Notes: generated from the sequence alone by a model not told the origin. 64,000 nucleotides of DNA from Pseudarthrobacter sulfonivorans (GCF_024391045.1 NZ_JANFCZ010000018.1:27950-91949); one strand, 5' to 3'; counted from the stretch's first letter, positions 17,469-26,975 are shown. Program-made: numbers and translations.

Positions 17469-18246
17469 TCAGTCCGCGACCAGAGTGGCGCTTGTTACCG
17501 GAGCGGGTCAGGGTGTCGGGCGAGAGGTGGTGCACCAGCTGATCCGCAAGGGTGTTGCCAGCGCGGTCATCGTCAACGATTACGTCGCTGAGAAGGCTGA
17601 AGCCGTAGCGCAGGACATCCGCGATATTGGCGGCCATGCGGTCGCCGCAGCGTTCGATGTGGGGGACCATGCCCAGGTCGCCGCGGTGTTGCAGCGAGCG
17701 ACCGCAGAGGTGGGCCCGATCGACATCCTGGTGAACAACGCTGGCAATGGTGGTGCCGGTGGCGCCACGCAGGACTCTGCGCCATTCTGGGAGAGTGATC
17801 CTACTGAGTGGCAGCCCTGGATCGACGTCAACCTCACGGGTGTATTCAACTGCACTCACACGGTGCTCGGCGGCATGGTGGAGCGTGGCTACGGCCGTGT
17901 CATCACGGTGATCTCCGATGCTGGGCGCGTGGGCGAGCCCAACCTCGTCGTGTACTCAGCCGCGAAGGCGGGGGCTGCGGGCTTCACGCGGGCCATCGCC
18001 CGGGCCGGCGGTCGACATGGCGTGACTGCGAACTGCGTTGCGCTGGGTGCTACGCGCACGCCGACGACTGCCTTGGACGGGCTCTCTTCGGAGGATGAGC
18101 GCCGCTTTCTCCGGAACTACACCGTGAAGCGCTTTGGGCTGCCCGAGGATGCCGCTGCCGCGATCGTGTTCCTGGCAAGCGAGGAAGCTGGCTGGATAAC
18201 CACCCAGACGCTCCCCGTAAACGGAGGCTACTCTAGTGCCCTCTAA
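17461..18246 (+). CDS. Short-chain dehydrogenase/reductase
   Basis: 261 residues from ATG 17461. Seen: the NAD(P) loop TGAGQGVGREV, an Asp after beta-2 or 3, N-N-A-G, and a catalytic region S-D-A-G-R-V...Y-S-A-A-K. The Ser of the Ser-Tyr-Lys triad is in VISDAG and the Tyr-Lys is VYSAAKAG. It probably oxidises a 3-hydroxyacyl-CoA between the hydratase and thiolase steps. It lies within the operon and overlaps both neighbours. Confidence 0.9.
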   Translation: MTSQSATRVALVTGAGQGVGREVVHQLIRKGVASAVIVNDYVAEKAEAVAQDIRDIGGHAVAAAFDVGDHAQVAAVLQRATAEVGPIDILVNNAGNGGAGGATQDSAPFWESDPTEWQPWIDVNLTGVFNCTHTVLGGMVERGYGRVITVISDAGRVGEPNLVVYSAAKAGAAGFTRAIARAGGRHGVTANCVALGATRTPTTALDGLSSEDERRFLRNYTVKRFGLPEDAAAAIVFLASEEAGWITTQTLPVNGGYSSAL

Positions 18247-19108
18247 CGCGCCCGCAGCCATGAATAACGCGCCCGCAGCCATGAATAACGCGCCCGCAGC
18301 CATGAATCGATGGGAGGCCACGTCTCACGAGTTCACGACGCTCAATGTTCGCCAGTTCGATACTGGCGTGCTCCTCGTTACCCTCGATCGCGAGCGGTCG
18401 GCGAACACCATCAGCGCTCAGATGAGCCGGGAGATTCTGCGGCTCGCCGAAGCGGTCACAGAAGACTCCACAGTCCGAGTGGTTGTCTTGACTGGCTCAG
18501 GCCGCTTCTTCTGCGCGGGTGCCGATCTGCGCGACCCCACGCTGGGCACCCCGGAATGGGTGAGCCTTGGCCGGCAAGCGGTCGACAGCCTGGAGGCGCT
18601 CAGTGTGCCAGTGATTGCGGCAGTGAACGGTCCGGCCTTCGGCGGTGGAACGGAGATTGCGCTCGCGTGCGACTTCCGTATCGCATCAGAAAAGGCGCTG
18701 TTCTCGGTTCCCGAGATCAAGATCGGCATGCTGCCCGGGGCTGGCGGCCTCACGCGTCTGCAGTATCTGGTAGGCCCGGCGAAGGCGCGTCGCATGGCCT
18801 ACAGCGGGTGCGTGGTGGACGCTGCAGAGGCTCGTGTCATGGGTCTGGCCGATGAGGTCGTGGCTGCCGATGAGCTCGTCGACTATGCGCTTACCCGAGC
18901 CTCGGAGCTTGCCGAATTTGCACCTTACGCCCTCGCGGCGGCGAAAAAGATCTTTCTGGACAGTATCGGCATGCCGATCGACGAGGCACTGGCCGCCGAT
19001 TATTACACGCTCGATCACATGGCGACGCCGGAGCAGGTGCAGGAGTACCGCGAGAAGGCTGCCCAGCGCGACCCCGCATACGCCAAGATCTTCAATAAGA
19101 ACGGCTAG
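18236..19108 (+). CDS. Enoyl-CoA hydratase/isomerase family protein
   Basis: A crotonase-fold enzyme (about 290 residues from GTG 18236, or 268 from ATG 18302). Seen: FFCAGADLRD and N-G-P-A-F-G-G-G-T-E-I-A-L-A-C-D-F-R-I-A forming the oxyanion hole, and E-I-K-I-G-M-L-P-G-A-G-G with the active-site Glu region. The extreme N-terminus is three copies of the heptad NAPAAMN from a 21-bp repeat, so each copy offers an in-frame ATG. The GTG has a GGAGG site within the SDR gene. It is last in the operon; its TAG stop touches the left end of an IS5-type element. Confidence 0.9.
   Translation: MPSNAPAAMNNAPAAMNNAPAAMNRWEATSHEFTTLNVRQFDTGVLLVTLDRERSANTISAQMSREILRLAEAVTEDSTVRVVVLTGSGRFFCAGADLRDPTLGTPEWVSLGRQAVDSLEALSVPVIAAVNGPAFGGGTEIALACDFRIASEKALFSVPEIKIGMLPGAGGLTRLQYLVGPAKARRMAYSGCVVDAAEARVMGLADEVVAADELVDYALTRASELAEFAPYALAAAKKIFLDSIGMPIDEALAADYYTLDHMATPEQVQEYREKAAQRDPAYAKIFNKNG
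18245..18307 (+). repeat. 21-bp tandem repeat, three identical copies, in the 5' end of the hydratase gene
   Basis: Units 18245-18265, 18266-18286 and 18287-18307 are identical. Each encodes NAPAAMN and carries an ATG (18260, 18281, 18302) in the hydratase frame. Slippage would add or remove 7 residues without shifting frame. Confidence 0.9.
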
Positions 19109-20023
19109 AGCGTGTCTCGTAAAGATTTCTGAGGGAGCTGGGATCGTCGAGAAATGTCACGATTCCAGCTCCCCTCGGACGAACAATTCGCGCTGATCGC
19201 TGATCTCTTGCCCGGTCCAACGGGAAAACAATGGCCCTTTCGGTGATGCCAGGCAGATGGTGGAGGGCATCATCTACCGATACCGACGTGGGATCGCCTG
19301 GCGCGACCTGCCAGCAGCATTCGGGCTGTGGCAGACGGTCTGGCGTTGGCATGCACGGATGGCTCGCGAGGGAGAGCTGGGATGTCGTGCAGGCCCGCCT
19401 GCACGAACTCGCTGTTACGCGCGGGCTCATTGACTGGTCGGTGTCGGTGGACCCGACGATCGCTCCCGCGCATCAGCACGCGACGAACGTGACACGCTTA
19501 AAAAGGACCTCTTCGAATTACAAGAATCTGCTGACCGAGCCGCCTGACCACGCGATTGGTTGTTCCTGGGGCGGCCTGTCGACGAAGACGCATCAGCTCG
19601 TGGAGGGGCCGTGGTCTCCCGCTCGTGGCGTATGCACGTCGGGGCAGGACTGCGACTCCCCGATGTTCGTGCCGTTGATGGAAAACGTGAGAGTTGGGCG
19701 ACGTGCACGCCCCGATGCGGCGCTGGGCGACAAAGCCTACTCGTCGCGAGGGAATCGTTCGTATCTGCGTTGTCGCTGTATTGAACCGGTGATTCTCGAG
19801 CCCCGTAACCAGCAGGGGCACTGGAAACGACGTGGCGCAAAGGGTGAGGCCACCGAAGTTCGAGCGGAGAAGTATCGGGTCGAAACGTGATCGAGCGTGG
19901 CTACTGCCGATTGAAGCAGTGGCGAGGGCTCGTGACCCGGTACGACAAGCTCGCGTTGTGTACCGGGTCACGGTGGTTCTCAGCGCTGTTGTGGCCTGGC
20001 TGAACCATTTACTAGACACTCCC
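19108..20023 (+). mobile_element. IS5-family insertion sequence, degenerate
   Basis: 16-bp terminal inverted repeats (19108-19123 and 20008-20023, 13 of 16 matching) enclose a broken transposase on the + strand. It starts MSRFQLPSDEQFALIADLLP at 19154, shifts frame near 19235, continues through R-Y-R-R-G-I-A-W-R-D-L-P and the catalytic-Asp segment SVDPTIAPAH and L-G-D-K-A-Y-S, then shifts again near 19885 before E-R-G-Y-C-R-L-K-Q-W-R. It is not able to encode an intact transposase. Inserted at the stop codon of the hydratase gene. Confidence 0.85.
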
Positions 20024-20203
20024 TAAACCGCGGAACGGCTCTGGACATCCGTCAGCGGGTCCGGGTGAAGTGAGTCGGACGGTGGCGGCGGTGTTGCTTG
20101 GCCTGTGCGCGCCAGCCAACACCGTACCGTCTGGAGGCTTCACCCCTCACAGGTGCATGCAGGCCGGATGCCTCTATTGCGAACCTAGCGTCCGCGCATT
20201 AGA

Positions 20204-20223
20204 GTAACTAACTAGGCAGTTAT
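20204..20223. promoter_or_regulatory. Island operator motif, site 4
   Basis: GTAACT-AACTAGGC-AGTTAT, with inner arms TAACT/AGTTA in perfect symmetry. It lies in the 410-bp gap between the IS5 element and the ABC transporter operon, about 210 bases before the ATPase gene. The rest of the gap shows no gene. Confidence 0.65.
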
Positions 20224-20433
20224 GTTTAGTTGGTCTGCACACTTGAGCAGCCAGCGCGGTTGGAGTGGACGGCCACCTGATTCCAATTCATAGCGAAGGA
20301 GAATCCGTGACGTGTTCTTTTCAAGCGGAGACGCCCATCAAGGCGGCTCGCCCGGAGCATCGTAGAGCTGTGCTCGATGACTGATTTTCCCCCTCATGTA
20401 GTGATGACCGATACAAACACGAAGGCAGTGAAC

Positions 20434-21255
20434 ATGAGTAATACGGTCAGCGTTGACCATCTGGATGGGCAGTCCCCGCCCCAGATCCAGTATTCGTCGG
20501 TGGGACGCAGGTTCGACGGCCCCGTGGGCTCGTTCCAGGCGGTGACCGACATCGAACTCACGATCGAACGCGGTGAGTTCATCTGCGTCATCGGCCCCAG
20601 TGGTTGCGGCAAGAGCACGCTGCTGAACATGGCGGCGGGTCTGTTGACCCCGAGCATCGGTGACGTGAGCTATCAGGGCAAGCCTGTTCGCGAGATCAAC
20701 ACCGATGTGGGGTACGTAACCCAGAAAGACTCCCTGCTGCCGTGGCGAACGGTGGCCGGAAACGTCGCCCTTCCCCTCGAACTGCACAACCTGCCCCGAT
20801 CCGAACGAGGCGACAGGGTGAGCCGGATGCTCAAGCAGGTTGGGCTGTCGAAGTTCGCGGGCCACTACCCCTCGCAGCTCTCAGGCGGAATGCGCAAGCG
20901 GGCCATGCTGGCTCAGACTTGGATCTACGAGCCGCACACGCTGCTGATGGACGAGCCCTTCGGCGCTCTTGATGCGCAGCTGCGCACGAACCTCCAGACT
21001 GAGCTTCTCGGGAGGTGTGAGCGAGACGGCACGACCGTGGTGTTTGTGACGCACGATCTCGAAGAAGCGATTCTTCTCGCTGACCGGGTTGTGGTCTTCT
21101 CGGCGGCTCCCGGACGCATCATCCACGTCGAGAAGATAGAGCTCGAGCGTCCGCGCGACCTCATGGAGCTTCGCACCACCCCCGAGTTCCTCGATGTGTG
21201 GAAACGCCTTTGGAACCTCCTAGAAGAACAGATCAACCCCGCAGAGGTCCGCTAA
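20434..21255 (+). CDS. ABC transporter ATP-binding protein (SsuB/TauB/NrtD type)
   Basis: About 273 residues from ATG 20434 (GAAGG site). Walker A GPSGCGKSTLL, Q-loop Y-V-T-Q-K-D-S-L-L-P-W, signature LSGGMRKRAMLAQ, Walker B L-L-M-D-E-P-F-G-A-L-D, and switch VTHDLEEA. It energises the permease encoded next; the genes overlap by one base (TAATG). An upstream in-frame GTG/ATG exists but lacks a ribosome site. Confidence 0.93.
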   Translation: MSNTVSVDHLDGQSPPQIQYSSVGRRFDGPVGSFQAVTDIELTIERGEFICVIGPSGCGKSTLLNMAAGLLTPSIGDVSYQGKPVREINTDVGYVTQKDSLLPWRTVAGNVALPLELHNLPRSERGDRVSRMLKQVGLSKFAGHYPSQLSGGMRKRAMLAQTWIYEPHTLLMDEPFGALDAQLRTNLQTELLGRCERDGTTVVFVTHDLEEAILLADRVVVFSAAPGRIIHVEKIELERPRDLMELRTTPEFLDVWKRLWNLLEEQINPAEVR

Positions 21256-22145
21256 TGACTATGAGCAGTAGACAGAGCCCCGCCCTTGCCGACCGCGTAC
21301 AGAAGCCCGGCGCGGTTTCAGTCGCTCCTTCGGTGTCTCAACAGAAGAAGAATAAGCGTTTCAAACAGCGAGTAGTGACTATCGTGTCGCAGCTCGTCTT
21401 GCTGGTCGCGCTACTTCTCCTATGGGAGTTTGGCTCGGGCCCCCCTGGCCAGCCGGGAGTGTTCATTGACATCTTCGCGATGAGCAAGCCCTCAGAGATC
21501 TGGGGTGCGCTGGCCACCTATGCAGAGCGTGGCGTGCTGTGGAGCAACATTGCGGTCACGTACAAGATCACACTCATCGGCTTCGTCATCGGTGCGCTCA
21601 TCGGCTTCGTGTTTGGGCTCGTGCTGGGCCTGAACCGCTACCTGGCCGCCGTGCTGAGCCCATTCATCGCTGCACTGTACTCGACGCCGCGCCTGGCACT
21701 CATCCCGGTCTTCATTCTGTGGTTCGGTATCGGCGACGGCTCGAAGATCGCGCTCGTTGCCAGCGTGGTGCTGTTCCTCGTCTTCTTTGCCACCTTTGCT
21801 GGCGTCAAGGACGTCGACTCCGAGATTCTCGACCGGATGCGGTTGATGCGAGCCAACGGCTTCGACATCGGGCGTAAGGCGATCCTGCCCTCAGCAACGA
21901 ACCACATCATTGAGGGGCTGAGCGTCTCGGGGCCAATGGCGCTTGTGGCCGCGGTAACCGCGGAAATGCTCTCGTCGAACAGTGGCATGGGCTTCTTGCT
22001 GGTTCGCGCTGCGGGTCAGTTTGACACCGCGGGCGTGTTCGCGAGCATCACGGTGCTGGCGATTATGGGCAGCCTACTCATGGGTGTGACTAAGGTCGCC
22101 GAGACGCGACTGCTGCGCTGGAGGGCAACCCCTCGCACCAACTAG
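21255..22145 (+). CDS. ABC transporter permease (SsuC/TauC type)
   Basis: 296 residues with about six membrane helices. A basic N-terminal stretch (KKNKRFKQRV) precedes helix 1. The EAA-loop region is G-V-K-D-V-D-S-E-I-L-D-R-M-R-L-M-R-A-N-G-F, which contacts the ATPase. It belongs to the binding-protein-dependent importer family for sulfonates, nitrate, taurine, pyrimidine precursors and aromatic acids. Confidence 0.92.
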   Translation: MTMSSRQSPALADRVQKPGAVSVAPSVSQQKKNKRFKQRVVTIVSQLVLLVALLLLWEFGSGPPGQPGVFIDIFAMSKPSEIWGALATYAERGVLWSNIAVTYKITLIGFVIGALIGFVFGLVLGLNRYLAAVLSPFIAALYSTPRLALIPVFILWFGIGDGSKIALVASVVLFLVFFATFAGVKDVDSEILDRMRLMRANGFDIGRKAILPSATNHIIEGLSVSGPMALVAAVTAEMLSSNSGMGFLLVRAAGQFDTAGVFASITVLAIMGSLLMGVTKVAETRLLRWRATPRTN

Positions 22146-22248
22146 CCGGCACCAACGAGCTGACAGCGCTCGCGGGCAGGCGCGCGACAAATCTGTATGT
22201 TCCCTGTTTTCCGATCTACCAAACCGTAATTGAAAGGAAGTCCATACT

Positions 22249-23340
22249 GTGCTCAAGACAAGTCAACGGCGACTCAAGCGAGCAGCGGGGGCTGTGACCG
22301 CAGCCGTGCTGGCCATCTCACTGGCGGCCTGCGCCGGCTCGGCGGAGCCCGCCGCCACGGGATCGGCTGAGGGGGGTGCTTCGGCAACGGAGACGATCCG
22401 CCTCGCGAACTTCGGTACCTTCCCCAACGCAATGCCACTGATGTGGGCGATCGAGGGCGGGTACTTCGATAAGCAAAACGTCAAGGTCGAGCTGCTCCCT
22501 GCGATGCTCAACGCCACCGACATGGTGAACGCTGTGATGAACGACGAAGCCGATCTCGCAATGACCGCACCCTCCGCAATTGCGTTTGCGCGCTCCGCAG
22601 GCCGGCCGGCCGTGAATGTCGGCACCGTCATGATGGGGTATTCGCTTGAGATCGGCTTCACCCCCGAGACCGTCGCGAAGCTCGAGGCCAAGGGCATCAC
22701 CAAGGACTCGCCCCTAAAGGAGCGTGTCGAGGCGTTGAAGGGGATGACCCTTGGCTCCTTCACCGCGGGCTCTTCGACGGACGCGGCGTTCCGGTATCTC
22801 GTGAAGGAGAACGGAGTGGATCCCGATCATGATATGACGCTTCAGCCAATTGCTGATCAGGCTGCTCAGGTCGCTGCGCTACGGGCAAAGCGGATCGACG
22901 GGCTCGTCGCGACTGCTCCGGGCAACGTCACTGCGGCTGCCGCGAATGGTACGGCCATTACGTGGGACTTCTGGACCGGTGACAAACTCCTGCCCAAGGT
23001 CGGAATGATCATCTTCGCCGGTTCGGAAGAATCGATTAAGAAGAAGCCGGAGGCGATTCAGCGCTTCCTCGAAGCGGTCTCCGAGGCCCGTGCAGACATC
23101 GTCGCTGGCTTGAGCGCCGAGGACTCGGCGAAGCTCAAGAAGGTCATGGGTGCCGACATGCCGGATGGCGTCTGGCAGACCACGCTCGACTCCCTGTCAA
23201 AACTTATGGGTGAGCCCTTCACAATGACCGATGCGTCATGGGAATCGACCATGACGCTGGTGAACCTACAGTCGGACACGCCGATTAAGGTGCCCGCATC
23301 GGAGGCCATCAATAACACCTTTGCGGAGCTGATCAAGTAG
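22249..23340 (+). CDS. ABC transporter substrate-binding lipoprotein (NMT1/SsuA-like)
   Basis: 363 residues starting at GTG 22249 after an AAAGGAAG site. Signal peptide and lipobox LAAC (Cys about residue 26). The mature sequence opens T-I-R-L-A-N-F-G-T-F-P-N-A and has the NMT1/THI5-like pattern with an L-A-M-T-A-P-S-A-I-A segment. It delivers the substrate to the permease above. The ligand is unknown; being in the island regulon, it is probably the pathway substrate or a close derivative. Confidence 0.9.
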   Translation: MLKTSQRRLKRAAGAVTAAVLAISLAACAGSAEPAATGSAEGGASATETIRLANFGTFPNAMPLMWAIEGGYFDKQNVKVELLPAMLNATDMVNAVMNDEADLAMTAPSAIAFARSAGRPAVNVGTVMMGYSLEIGFTPETVAKLEAKGITKDSPLKERVEALKGMTLGSFTAGSSTDAAFRYLVKENGVDPDHDMTLQPIADQAAQVAALRAKRIDGLVATAPGNVTAAAANGTAITWDFWTGDKLLPKVGMIIFAGSEESIKKKPEAIQRFLEAVSEARADIVAGLSAEDSAKLKKVMGADMPDGVWQTTLDSLSKLMGEPFTMTDASWESTMTLVNLQSDTPIKVPASEAINNTFAELIK

Positions 23341-23400
23341 CTCTATCCTGAAGTTAAGTTGGACAGAACGTCAGGAACCCTGCCATGGGTGAATTCTGGG

Positions 23401-24200
23401 GGTCGTTGCAACACCGATGGTGTCTAGTTCGTCAATAGTAGGTCACGCAGGCGCTCGGCTGGGGTATCCCAGCCGAGCGTTTTGCGGGGGCGGGCGTTGA
23501 GCTCCTGGGCGACGTGCTCGAGGTCCTCGGGACCGTAGACGGACAGGTCCGTGCCGTTGGGGGGAAGTACTGGCGCAGCAGCCCGTTGGTGTTTTCGTTG
23601 GACCCGGCGCTGCCAGGGGCTGGCCGGGTCGCAGAAGTAGACGTCCATGTCGGTGGCGATGCTGAAGGCCTTGTATTTGGCCATTTCGGCGCCCTGGTCC
23701 CAGGTCAGGGATCCGCGCAGGTGTGCCGGTCAGGTGACCGTGGTCTTGATGAGCCCGTCGCGTACCAATTCGGCGTTGTGGTCGGTGAGCAGGTGCACGA
23801 GCATCACGTACCGCGTGGTGCGTTCCACCAGCGCGGCGAGCGCGGATTGGTTGTAGGCGCCGGTGATGAGTTCGCCCCCAGTGGCCCCGGACTGCACGGT
23901 CTTCGACCTCGGGGCGTCGTTCGGAGATATTGATCATCGGGTCCCGGAAACGACTGGTGCGTTCCTCCGGTTTCTTGTGGGGCTTGCGGCGGGTCCGCCC
24001 GGTGCGCAGGGCGTCCTTGGCCTGGTAGATCGTTTCGTGGCTCACGCGCATCTGCCCATCATCGCGATATTCCTTGATCAGCAAGTTGGAGATCTGTTCG
24101 GGCGAGCACCGGGTGAGCAGCTTGTCCTTCACGAAATCCCGCAGCCGCTCGTTGCCGTTCAGCTTACTGACTTTGGGCCGGGGCCGGCGTGCCACAGCGC
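23401..24200 (-). mobile_element. IS30-family element, C-terminal part, degenerate
   Basis: The left end carries the terminal repeat GGTCGTTGCAACACC (23401-23415). Reading leftward on the minus strand the remnant has VSKLNGNERLRDFVKDKLL, S-P-E-Q-I-S-N-L-L, S-H-E-T-I-Y-Q and, after frameshifts, Y-F-C-D-P-A-S-P-W-Q-R and the C-terminal L-N-A-R-P-R-K-T-L-G-W. The N-terminal half is missing here; a matching N-terminal half lies at 28.4-29.0 kb in the same orientation. Confidence 0.85.
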
Positions 24201-24450
24201 CCCGGCGTTGACTGGGCGTCCACCAGGGTCTTGCCCTTCAGGGATGCCCGAAGGTCTTCGATGGCGCGTTGGTGGGGCAGGTAGGAGATGTTGCCCAGGG
24301 TCTCGTGCTTGACCTTGCCGTCTTGGCGGTAGGGCGGCGTATCAGGGCGGACCGGTATTCGACCTCCACGCCGGCCTTGTTCACCCGGCGGGTGGTGTTA
24401 ATGGCTACGTGCATGGGCTTGATGTCCGGTTCCATGGCAGCCAAGTACAC
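24201..24450 (-). pseudogene. N-terminal fragment of an IS1634-type transposase
   Basis: The minus strand encodes MHVAINTTRRVNKAGVEVEY, R-S-A-L-I-R-R-P and, after a frameshift, K-V-K-H-E-T-L-G-N-I-S-Y-L-P-H and L-R-A-S-L-K-G-K-T-L-V. This is the usual N-terminus of actinobacterial IS1634 transposases as I recall it. It is cut off where the IS30 remnant begins. Confidence 0.6.
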
Positions 24451-24517
24451 CTGATAGGCCGGTATTGGAAGGCTTTTAGTGAATATTTTAGGGGCTACAG
24501 TTTTCGGCCCAAAACGC

Positions 24518-24555
24518 GGATTTACTCCGGAACCATGCGGTTCCGGAGTAAATCC
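24518..24555. terminator. Strong symmetrical hairpin
   Basis: A perfect 17-bp stem (24518-24534 with 24539-24555) and a 4-base loop, in the gap between IS debris and the thioesterase gene. It could end transcription from either side or be an IS-associated palindrome. Confidence 0.6.
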
Positions 24556-24617
24556 CTAACGTAACTTCCGTCTATCGCCCATGCCATGCAATACCCGGGC
24601 GGGGCTCGTTGTGGTCA

Positions 24618-24660
24618 CGTATCAAGCCCTCGACGGTGAACCCATCGAGGGCTTGATACG
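24618..24660. terminator. Second strong hairpin, downstream of the thioesterase gene
   Basis: A perfect 16-bp stem (24618-24633 with 24645-24660) and an 11-base loop, about 70 bases after the stop of the minus-strand thioesterase gene. Probably its terminator. Confidence 0.65.
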
Positions 24661-24728
24661 TAGGCGGATCTGCGCCTCGCCCCCTATACATATTGCGCCG
24701 TCGTGAAGAGCCTCTCTGAGGCTAGGAT

Positions 24729-25127
24729 TTACTGCTTGAACGCCGTCAACCAGTCGCGCTCCTGATCGGTCATGGGGCGAGACGCGCTCTTGTCCACGAG
24801 CACGACGACAACCTCGGCCTCCGCCGCCATCACGTCATCGACCTTCACGGCGTAGTTCAGCTGGAACGAAGATCTGCCGATTCGGCCAACCGAGCAGTTC
24901 ACGTGCACGAATTCATGCTCCAGCGTGACTGGCATGAGGTACCGTATGCGGGTCTCAGCGACCACAAACCCGCTCGCCATCAGGTCCGAACCGGTTTCTT
25001 TGTGCATGCGGGTGAACATAGCCACCCGATTGATTTCGCAGTAGCTCAGGTAGACGGGGCTATTCACATGGCCAAACATGTCAATGTCATTGAAGCGGAC
25101 GGGCACGTTGACGTGGAACTCGGTCAT
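24729..25127 (-). CDS. Acyl-CoA thioesterase (4-hydroxybenzoyl-CoA thioesterase/hotdog family)
   Basis: 132 residues from ATG 25127, preceded by an AAGGAGAA site. The hotdog pattern is V-R-F-N-D-I-D-M-F-G-H-V-N-S-P-V-Y-L, with the Asp of the 4HBT active site, then a R-I-R-Y-L-M-P-V strand. It hydrolyses an acyl-CoA thioester; in the island it may release a dead-end acyl-CoA or the product acid. A longer frame upstream has no ribosome site and passes through a terminator-like region. Confidence 0.88.
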   Translation of the reverse strand: MTEFHVNVPVRFNDIDMFGHVNSPVYLSYCEINRVAMFTRMHKETGSDLMASGFVVAETRIRYLMPVTLEHEFVHVNCSVGRIGRSSFQLNYAVKVDDVMAAEAEVVVVLVDKSASRPMTDQERDWLTAFKQ

Positions 25128-25231
25128 GTGTTCTCCTTGGGCGTTCCGGAAAAGATTGAAGAGACGAATGGGGGACTCGCGCGGGCGCCCGTGAGAGGAT
25201 CTTCCGCGAGTGTCAGTGCACATACAAGGTG

Positions 25232-25256
25232 GCCCGCCTTCTTCTCGAAGGCGGGC
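25232..25256 (-). terminator. Terminator of the SDR gene
   Basis: A 10-bp perfect stem (25232-25241 with 25247-25256) and a 5-base loop, about 20 bases past the SDR stop codon on the minus strand. Confidence 0.65.
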
Positions 25257-25277
25257 TAGTGTGTGCGGCGAAGCCGA

Positions 25278-26033
25278 CTACTGGGGCGCCATCCGAAGCG
25301 CGCCATCCATCCGCACCGTCTCGCCGTTCAGGTAGTCGTGCTCGGCGAGCATCGCCACGAGCTGCGCGTATTCGTCAGGGCGCGCCAGACGTGCGGGGAA
25401 GGGGACGCCAGCGGCAAGACCAGCGCGGTACTCATCGCTCACGGTGGCCAGCATGGGCGTGTCGACAATGCCGGGGGCGATCGTGTTGACTCGGATGCCG
25501 TAACGCGCCAGGTCGCGCGCAGCGACGATCGTCATCGCGACAACGCCACCCTTGGACGCGGCGTAGGCGGCCTGGCCGATCTGCCCCTCGTACGCGGCAA
25601 CCGACGCCGTGTTGACGATTAGTCCGCGCTGTCCCTGCTCGTCGGCGGTGTTGGTGACCATCTTCTCCGCAGCGAGCCGCATCACGTTGAATGTGCCCAC
25701 GAGATTGATGTTGATGGTGCGCTGGAACGTCTCGAGGTCGTGCGCACCTCGCGATGAGAGGATGCGCTGTGCCGGTCCGATGCCGGCACAGTTCACCGCG
25801 AGTCGCAGCTGTCCATCCTCGATCGCTGCGATTGCCTGCGTGACCTGCGTTTCGTCGGTCACATCGGCTGGCACGTACGTAACCCGGTCGGCCGTCGCGT
25901 CTACCCGTGCAATTGATGAGGCCAGGTCGATGCCAACAACGGTGGCGCCCCGCGCGAGCAGGGCCTCCACCGTCGCAGCGCCGAGCCCCGAAGCGGCCCC
26001 CGTCACCAGGGCAGTTGTGTTCGTAAGGTCCAT
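25278..26033 (-). CDS. Short-chain dehydrogenase, 3-hydroxyacyl-CoA dehydrogenase type II-like
   Basis: 251 residues from ATG 26033 (GAAGGAAT site). Seen: TGAASGLGAATVEALL, V-G-I-D-L, N-C-A-G, a catalytic V-N-T-A-S-V-A-A-Y-E-G-Q-I-G-Q-A-A-Y-A-A-S-K-G-G and a V-N-T-I-A-P-G-I-V-D-T-P-M tail. The Y-E-G-Q-I-G-Q-x-A-Y segment is typical of HSD10-like 3-hydroxyacyl-CoA dehydrogenases that act on 2-methyl-3-hydroxyacyl-CoA and similar substrates. It follows a broken alcohol dehydrogenase gene and has no island operator of its own in view. Confidence 0.88.
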   Translation of the reverse strand: MDLTNTTALVTGAASGLGAATVEALLARGATVVGIDLASSIARVDATADRVTYVPADVTDETQVTQAIAAIEDGQLRLAVNCAGIGPAQRILSSRGAHDLETFQRTININLVGTFNVMRLAAEKMVTNTADEQGQRGLIVNTASVAAYEGQIGQAAYAASKGGVVAMTIVAARDLARYGIRVNTIAPGIVDTPMLATVSDEYRAGLAAGVPFPARLARPDEYAQLVAMLAEHDYLNGETVRMDGALRMAPQ

Positions 26034-26138
26034 GTCAATTCCTTCGTCTTGAAATGCTGAAGTTGAAGAACCGTATGCGCACCATCTGCGCACACCCGCG
26101 GCTCAGCGGTTGATCCCTGAGCGTGCTTTGTGAACTCA

Positions 26139-26975
26139 TCACTCCTGTGAAATGGGGAAGACTCCCGTGAGCTTGGGATCGATCACCACGTTGAGGCATG
26201 CTCGCCTGGCACCTGTCCCGTCAGCACATCGATTGCGATATCGAGCTGGTCGAAGCCGAAGACGTGCGTGCGCAATCTGCTCAGCGAGTCAACGTTCTTC
26301 ACGAGGTAGTCCAGCGCGAGACGGAAGGAATGATCGCTAAGGCCCGCCCACGCTCGCAGTGTTCCATTCTTATAGATGAGCGCCAGCATTGCTCCGATGC
26401 CGCGCTGCCCAGGACCCAGAATGAGCACTCGATCTCCCACCTTCATTCCGGCCTGGGTAACGGCCCGTTCGAATCCGCCGGCGATCGATTGCCAGAGAGA
26501 TGCGTCGTATGCGCCGATATGCGAGGGCCCTGTACAAGATCCGTTTTTGGGCACGAAGGCATGCGTGGCGTATCCGCCCCAGAGGCTCGGGGCGACTTCC
26601 GTCGCCACGGCGCCGTCGCGGAGACGTTCCTCGCGACCCACCCAGCCGCCGAAGTCGCCAACCATGCAGCGTGCGCACAGCCCGCAGGGGACGAACGCGT
26701 TGGGACAGACGCGGTCACCAAGCTCAAGCTCTTGGCGGTTAAACGATTTGGGGCCCATGTCCACGATTGTCCCTACGATCTCGTGGCCGAGGATGCGCGG
26801 GCGCCCTTCCCAGGCAATGTCCAAGGGCGCGATACGCTTCAATATCCGAAGCGCACAGGCCATTCGCCTCTGCTTCGAGGAGAACTTCACCCTCACCCAG
26901 AGTGGGAAGTTCGAACTCCTCGACCCTGAGCTTTTCGGGCCCATATTGCACTAACGCGGTTGCCATCTTTTTCAT
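26139..26975 (-). pseudogene. Zinc-type alcohol dehydrogenase pseudogene with an internal deletion
   Basis: A relative of the intact dehydrogenase at 29804-30907. It starts MKKMATALVQYGPEKLRVEE and keeps N-G-L-C-A-S-D-I, the G-H-E-I-V-G segment and the structural-zinc cysteines (C-G-L-C-A-R-C). It shifts frame near 26800, loses about 110 residues of the NAD-binding domain between G-Q-R-G-I-G-A-M-L and W-A-G-L-S-D-H-S-F, and shifts again near the end before V-V-I-D-P-K-L. It cannot bind NAD in the normal way and is presumably dead. Confidence 0.85.

Noticed and set aside
23343..23400. Sequence after the binding-protein gene (GAAGTTAAGTTGGACAGAAC) as another operator
   Set aside because: It shares only a TTAAGTT half and lacks symmetry; more likely IS-flanking debris.
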